Shown here piece by piece: positions 59,713-64,000 of a DNA stretch of 64,000 bases; the first letter of the stretch is position 1; each line of letters opens with the position of its first letter. Origin of the DNA: a bacterium (lineage in GTDB: Bacteria > Patescibacteriota > Saccharimonadia > Saccharimonadales > Saccharimonadaceae). The stretch spans positions 620,001-684,000 of the forward strand of contig SFVX01000001.1 in NCBI GenBank assembly GCA_004561445.1. The letters are read 5' to 3'. The notes under the pieces were generated by a model. It saw only the letters and a list, made by a program, of their open reading frames with translations, searched no databases and was not told the DNA's origin. The translations under genes were made by a program, and so were the position numbers.

Positions 59713-62700
59713 TTATTTTAATAGTCCGTCGGTATACGCATAAACGACGCCTGTGTTTGTCCAGTCAGAGAGATTATACTCATGTGCTCCAATCCAGTCT
59801 ACGCTGGTCCTACATCCAGCTTCGCCAATAATAATTTTATTGTTTGCCTCATCTATGCCTAAGACTACGCCAGTGTGTCCTTCCGCACTACTACTTCCCT
59901 TGCTAAAGATGGCGTATGGTTTTGGTACTTTTCCACCGTCTTTAAAGCCATAGCCTAATAGTGCTCCAACTACTTGCGATCCATCTGGTAGACCGTTGAT
60001 TCCTTCAACAGTTGTATATCGATGGACGAAGTAGAGTGAGAATTCTACGCAGTTTGCAAGTGATGCGCCACAGCCTTCTGGAAAGTCATTGGCTTTAATG
60101 TTCCATGGATCGTCTACTTGTGGGCTTGGGAGATTTTTGTACTCCTCCATGAACTTCTGCGCCTGCTCTAGGGTCATGCCGCCAGCTGGAAGGCTGCCAG
60201 TACTACAAGTTTCCATTCCAGAACCACTGTCGCTATCTGGGAGTTGCTCCCAGAGTTTATTCATAACTTCGACGGTCCAGGAGTCGGGTTTTGCGTTAGT
60301 TCCGTTGGTATTGTCGATATGTAGGTGAGCTTGCGTGTTTTGAGCGCACTGCGGAGCGCCAACGGCGGAAATTTCAGCGCCGGCCTCGACGTGATCGCCG
60401 GCAGATACTTTGGATGCGGTAAGATCGAGGTGCCCAAGCCAGTAGTAGTTACCGTCGTCGCCCTCAAGCCCAATTTGGCCACACTTATCCCACCAATCCG
60501 ATGGTACGCTATTTTTATACTCACTAGAATATGCGATTGTCCCAGAGGTAAAAGCGACGACAGGCGCTCCAGATGAGAAGTACATTAGATCGTCGGGAGT
60601 GCCACCATATTCGCTAGCCTCGCTGCCCGATACTAGCTCCATTGCAAGCCCCATGTCGACCGCATGATAATCATGATGACAGCTAAGACTTGGGCATGGT
60701 AGTTTTGATAGTACGCTTTCAAAATCGCCACCCGGATTTAAGTAATTTGCTTTTGTAGCGCCCGCGAGCGGAAATGCGTAAGTATGCCCCTCAATTTCCA
60801 TTGTTGTGACGCCGCCAATTGTCTTAGCGCAACACGCGTCGGACTGGGCGCCAGCCGTGCTGTTTCCTGCAGGTGCGTTGTCGCCTTCATAGCCGAATGG
60901 GTCGCCTTCCTTTGTGTCTGGATCCGCCCAGCCCCAGAAGGTCCAGACTGCGCCGCTTCCGAATAGCTCGGTAATTTTAGTAATTCCGCGTTTGAATTGC
61001 GAGCGATCGCTTACATCGATGGCTTGGCCGTCGTTTTCGGCTTTTATCCATTGCGATGTGCCAGTAGCATGTTGGACTACTTCTGGCGGAAGAGTGCGTT
61101 TGCCTTCGCCAAGTACTTCTTTGACGGCTTTTACGTATGATTCTTCGCCGTAGTTTTCGTCGTAGGCTTGACCGGTCCCGTCGGAATACCAACCACCGTT
61201 TTTAATATAATTTATGAGCTCTTCGATATTTCCTTTTTTATCTGGATGCTTTTGCTCAAAAAGATTAGCCATTTGCGAGACTTCGGTTTTGATCGTATTT
61301 ACCGAGCCACCATTTTCCGCATTAGCCATGGATGCCATGCCTTTTGCTTGAGCTTCAGTCATTTCATACTTTTCACCGTTCCAGATTTCGTCGCCGCTAG
61401 TACCGTCCTGTGGGTTGCAACACTCGTCTACTGTCATTGGTGTAGTACTGTCGTTGATGGTGTCGATAAAGAGCTGAAAGAACTTTTTAGCAGCTTCAGC
61501 ATCCTTTTCGTGTACACCATCAGAGCCAAGGTAGTCTGAGACTTTATCTTTAATTAGCGCCTCCCAGTCGGCGACGAAGACGTCGGAATTATCTTTTGCA
61601 AAATCGCGTACTACTTGGTTGTATGTGCTATAGTTGATCGTCGTAGTGTAGGCAGTCATGAATATAATAATCTGTGCGCCGGCGTCTCGCGCTGTATCAT
61701 GGACCGACTGCAAGTCGTTCTTTGTCACTGAGTTTCCGTCATTTGTTGAAAGCTCAAAAACTAGAATGTCGCGAACTTTATTTTGTGTTTTGAGTTTGTT
61801 TAGGATAGTCATGCCAGATTCGCCGCCAGCGGATTCAGCTGCATCCATCTTAAAGTGTTTGCTGGATTTAGCATAAATATCTACCGCTGAGAGCATGTCT
61901 TTTAATGTCGATTCATAAATTGCGGTTAGCGAGTCGCCTATCCAGGTAAGATTGCTACCATCGGTAATCGTGACGCCGCTTGTTCCCTGGGTGACGGTGC
62001 CTTTACCGGAGTACTCGTCAAAAAAATTTTGTGCATGATTGCGACGCTCCTCGGTGCCCTGATATAGTTCACCTTTGTAGGGCTCGTAGTATAGAATTGG
62101 CGTACAGCGAACATCTGGATTATATACGGCTCGTTCGAAAAGCGTTAAGAATACCTCAGTAGCTTCGCCGATAGATTTTGATTTCTGAATTTCCTGAGTC
62201 CAGTTACCTTCGTTAGCTTCCCATACGTAATCTAGCTGGATTTGTAGTATTTTATCTCTTGTGCCTGCTGGGATTGACTCGTCTGATTCGCCGTATTTTG
62301 CCCTATTTGTGTAATATTCGGTCAGTCCGGCATCATCTAGTGTTTTCCATAGTTTTGCGTGATATTGTCTTGCAAATTGAAAAACGCCCCAGTAGCTATC
62401 GTTTGATGCCCTGGTTACAACGGCGCCCGATTCTCCGATGGCGTTGCCCATGATTCCGGCCACCTGCATGTCGTTAAGGCCTTTGCCGATAAAATAGTTC
62501 CAAACTTTTTCGGCGTTCGTGTCGCCAGATAGTACGGTACTACCACTATTATTACCTTCGCCGTTACATTCGTCTGGATTATAGAACATAATATTATTGG
62601 CGGCAAATTTATCCAAGAAGTCTTCGACGGCCGCAAAAGTTCTAGGCGTATTTAGCTGTGTTAGTATAAGTGCTAGAAGAATACAGAAGAGACGAAGGGT

Positions 62701-62739
62701 GAAATTTTTAATTTTTTGGATATTAATTTTCTTTAACAT
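59713..62739 (-). CDS. Cassette B: giant multi-domain peptidoglycan hydrolase
   Basis: A 1008-residue protein with signal peptide (cut near TFAA). In order: DKFAANNIMFYNPDEC; phage tail lysozyme-like domain (about 74-245; Glu in IGESG); SGNH esterase (WIGDSLT 267-272, LSTND about 330, SDGVHEKD about 406); a region shared with cassette A (455-615); an M23 zinc endopeptidase (HHDYHAVDMG, YYWLGHLD, AHLHIDN at 804-810, about 650-820); and a CHAP domain (GASLANCVEFSLYFVHRY, Cys about 897; EGHTGVVLGI with the His). The amidase of cassette A is replaced by M23. The ATG overlaps the PEGA gene by 17 bases. Confidence 0.88.
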   Translation of the reverse strand: MLKKINIQKIKNFTLRLFCILLALILTQLNTPRTFAAVEDFLDKFAANNIMFYNPDECNGEGNNSGSTVLSGDTNAEKVWNYFIGKGLNDMQVAGIMGNAIGESGAVVTRASNDSYWGVFQFARQYHAKLWKTLDDAGLTEYYTNRAKYGESDESIPAGTRDKILQIQLDYVWEANEGNWTQEIQKSKSIGEATEVFLTLFERAVYNPDVRCTPILYYEPYKGELYQGTEERRNHAQNFFDEYSGKGTVTQGTSGVTITDGSNLTWIGDSLTAIYESTLKDMLSAVDIYAKSSKHFKMDAAESAGGESGMTILNKLKTQNKVRDILVFELSTNDGNSVTKNDLQSVHDTARDAGAQIIIFMTAYTTTINYSTYNQVVRDFAKDNSDVFVADWEALIKDKVSDYLGSDGVHEKDAEAAKKFFQLFIDTINDSTTPMTVDECCNPQDGTSGDEIWNGEKYEMTEAQAKGMASMANAENGGSVNTIKTEVSQMANLFEQKHPDKKGNIEELINYIKNGGWYSDGTGQAYDENYGEESYVKAVKEVLGEGKRTLPPEVVQHATGTSQWIKAENDGQAIDVSDRSQFKRGITKITELFGSGAVWTFWGWADPDTKEGDPFGYEGDNAPAGNSTAGAQSDACCAKTIGGVTTMEIEGHTYAFPLAGATKANYLNPGGDFESVLSKLPCPSLSCHHDYHAVDMGLAMELVSGSEASEYGGTPDDLMYFSSGAPVVAFTSGTIAYSSEYKNSVPSDWWDKCGQIGLEGDDGNYYWLGHLDLTASKVSAGDHVEAGAEISAVGAPQCAQNTQAHLHIDNTNGTNAKPDSWTVEVMNKLWEQLPDSDSGSGMETCSTGSLPAGGMTLEQAQKFMEEYKNLPSPQVDDPWNIKANDFPEGCGASLANCVEFSLYFVHRYTTVEGINGLPDGSQVVGALLGYGFKDGGKVPKPYAIFSKGSSSAEGHTGVVLGIDEANNKIIIGEAGCRTSVDWIGAHEYNLSDWTNTGVVYAYTDGLLK

Positions 62740-63430
62740 ATTCTACCTCGTAGTTTGCGATATCGTACCCGTTTTTGGAGAGCTCTTTTTTTACTGTAAG
62801 CTTGAGGTTTTCGTTCGTTTCTGAACCGCTTTCAACGATAATGCAGAAAACATTTTTACAATAGTCTTTTGAACTATTACCTTCGCGGATAGTATAGTCT
62901 ACAAAGAGGCTACGAGCGTCTGCGACGCCTTCCGTCATATTATATGTACCTTTGATTGGCAAAATATCGCGAACTTTTAGCTTATTCTGATAATCGTTTT
63001 GGAAGTTTTTTACTTCATCTGTATCAATGTGGCTGAGAACGTCAAGATCTGTTTGATTCTGCTCAAAATAGCTCATACCTTCAGTCTTATTTACTATATA
63101 ACCGTAATAGACATTGGTTTTGTGTGGCTTAATTATAATATTATCTGTTTTCGATTCAAAGCCATCTTTTTTAATTTCTATTTTGTATTCACCCGGCTCG
63201 ATCTCGTATACTCCATTACTAAATTCTTGACCATTTATGGTTATAGTTGCGGAAGCTGGCGCAGTATTAAGACTAATTTGGGTTGGCGCAGTTAGGCTCT
63301 TAATGAGAGGTGAAAGGACAAAATGTATTGCTAAAAATCCAATAAGGAAGATAATTAACACAATCAAAAATATTGTAATTTTACGACTATGCTTATCGGC
63401 ACCTCCAACTAGTCGTTCAAGAAAGTCCAT
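62723..63430 (-). CDS. Cassette B: membrane-anchored PEGA-domain protein
   Basis: A 235-residue protein: membrane helix (ITIFLIVLIIFLIGFLAIHF), PEGA domain (ISLNTAPASATITINGQEFS ... IEPGEYKIEIKKDGFES) and a C-terminal domain ending DIANYEVEYVKEN, similar throughout to 39713-40381. A Cys pair (DYCKNVFCIIV) matches DYAFCLQV only in part. TATATT lies six bases before the ATG, so cassette B also begins leaderless. Confidence 0.8.
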   Translation of the reverse strand: MDFLERLVGGADKHSRKITIFLIVLIIFLIGFLAIHFVLSPLIKSLTAPTQISLNTAPASATITINGQEFSNGVYEIEPGEYKIEIKKDGFESKTDNIIIKPHKTNVYYGYIVNKTEGMSYFEQNQTDLDVLSHIDTDEVKNFQNDYQNKLKVRDILPIKGTYNMTEGVADARSLFVDYTIREGNSSKDYCKNVFCIIVESGSETNENLKLTVKKELSKNGYDIANYEVEYVKEN

Positions 63431-63466
63431 AATGTTAATATAGCATAAACGTTGTTGTGTTCTAAA

Positions 63467-63495
63467 TAAAAAAATAACGCCCCTGCGGGAGTTAT
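63467..63495 (-). terminator. Terminator after tRNA-Tyr
   Basis: ATAACTCCC / GGGGCGTTAT type hairpin followed by TTTTTTTATTT on the minus strand. Confidence 0.85.
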
Positions 63496-63502
63496 CTAGG
63501 AA

Positions 63503-63588
63503 TGGTGCTGGGAGTAGGAGTCGAACCTACGAAGGCCGAAGCCGGCAGATTTACAGTCTGATGCGTTTGACCACTTCGCTATCCCAGC
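63503..63588 (-). tRNA. tRNA-Tyr(GTA)
   Basis: An 86-nt class II tRNA: acceptor GCTGGGA/TCCCAGC, anticodon loop CTGTAAA (GTA), long variable arm with a CCGGCTTCGG stem, T-loop GTTCGACTC, encoded CCA at 63503-63505. Confidence 0.97.
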
Positions 63589-63669
63589 GATGTTTGTATT
63601 TTAGCATGATTGCGCGTGTTTTTGCAAGGGCGTTATGAAAGCTTAAGCGAAATGTTATATACTAGTTTT

Positions 63670-64000
63670 ATGAAGACGGTAGGTGTGATAATTGGCGATT
63701 ATTATCAAAAACTTTTGCGGATTTGTGATCGACATGGGATTGCATTGAATCTTGACATCGAAAATCCGTCGCTTAAAGTTTTTCAAGAAAAAGCACTGTG
63801 CGATTTTTTGAAGTATCAGATTCCGATGGCTGTGAAGGCTTGTAAGGGTCATGATGGTGCACATATCGCATTAGTGCAAAAATCAATTGCTGGTTCAAAT
63901 ATGTCGCGGTTTTCGATTAAATATTCAGGCGAAACTCTACAACCGGAGCAGAAGCAAAGATTACAAGATGCGGGGCTGGAAGTGCGTGCGCGTTTTGGAT
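63670..64000 (+). CDS. Unknown protein, 3' end off window
   Basis: The frame MKTVGVIIGDYYQKLLRICD is open for 110 codons to the window edge. TATACT (63658-63663) is exactly six bases before the ATG, which supports a leaderless start. There is no signal peptide. The visible part (ALCDFLKYQIPMAVKACKGH, MSRFSIKYSGETLQPEQKQR) was not recognised; a short open frame on the other strand is a shadow. Confidence 0.6.
   Translation, partial: MKTVGVIIGDYYQKLLRICDRHGIALNLDIENPSLKVFQEKALCDFLKYQIPMAVKACKGHDGAHIALVQKSIAGSNMSRFSIKYSGETLQPEQKQRLQDAGLEVRARFG

Noticed and set aside
63655..63864. 69-codon minus-strand ORF at the window end
   Set aside because: It lies opposite the partial gene at 63670, whose start has the six-base -10 spacing.

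Overview
The window looks like a chromosomal segment of a Candidatus Saccharibacteria (TM7, Patescibacteria/CPR) bacterium. The evidence is the reduced gene set (replication, repair, nucleotide salvage, ribosome and wall genes, with no amino-acid or cofactor biosynthesis except glyA), the MurT/GatD pair, very large secreted wall hydrolases suited to life on a host bacterium, and compact genes with frequent stop/start overlaps. The taxonomic call is inference from content. UGA is a normal stop here: it ends dnaB and the gene at 49673-50230, and it closes several ATGA-type overlaps. One gene (28511-30061) is a striking exception.

Layout. 1-7.8 kb: partial YunG-like gene, PfkB-like/fructose-bisphosphate aldolase fusion, polA, a dCTP deaminase interrupted by a +1 frameshift, a Y-family polymerase with a small partner, and a small zinc protein. 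7.9-18.3 kb: RecB/UvrD-type helicase-nuclease, gpsA, degV, a TTG-started hypothetical, RNA m5U methyltransferase, MacB-type ABC exporter, CapA-type phosphatase, tRNA-Gln. 18.4-24.3 kb: lipase-like protein, membrane proteins, corA, hemolysin III, PIF1 helicase, tRNA-Ala, a 36-residue membrane peptide. 24.4-30.4 kb: ABC-2 exporter-murT-gatD operon, then a cutinase-like surface protein with three in-frame UGA codons. 30.7-34.8 kb: ung, tmk, tdk, hisS, tRNA-Phe, GNAT. 34.9-40.9 kb: surface cassette A (PEGA protein, 1073-residue wall hydrolase, anchored protein, lipase). 41-54.3 kb: SIMPL protein, glyA, recR, ebfC, glycosyltransferase, dnaB, dnaX, greA, rplJL, rlmH, membrane proteins, EamA transporter. 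54.3-64 kb: GH97 glycosidase, a broken surface gene joined to a helicase, surface cassette B (paralogous to A), tRNA-Tyr and a partial gene.

Expression signals are unusual. At least fifteen starts lie exactly six bases after a TATAAT-like box, and about seven lie seven bases after one, so these mRNAs should be leaderless. A second class has a near-identical strong promoter (TTGACT, a 17-base spacer ending GTGTGC or similar, TATAAT) followed by a Shine-Dalgarno leader or a leaderless start.

The points most worth following up are: the three-UGA cutinase-like gene, whose promoter geometry places the start before the first UGA; the dCTP deaminase shift at CUU UAA, which has the same geometry as the prfB frameshift; the duplicated PEGA/hydrolase/anchor cassettes; the aldolase fused to a degenerate PfkB domain; a shared UUCG-hairpin leader on two paralogous small genes; and loss of metal-binding cysteines in RecR, DnaX, MurT and the m5U methyltransferase.
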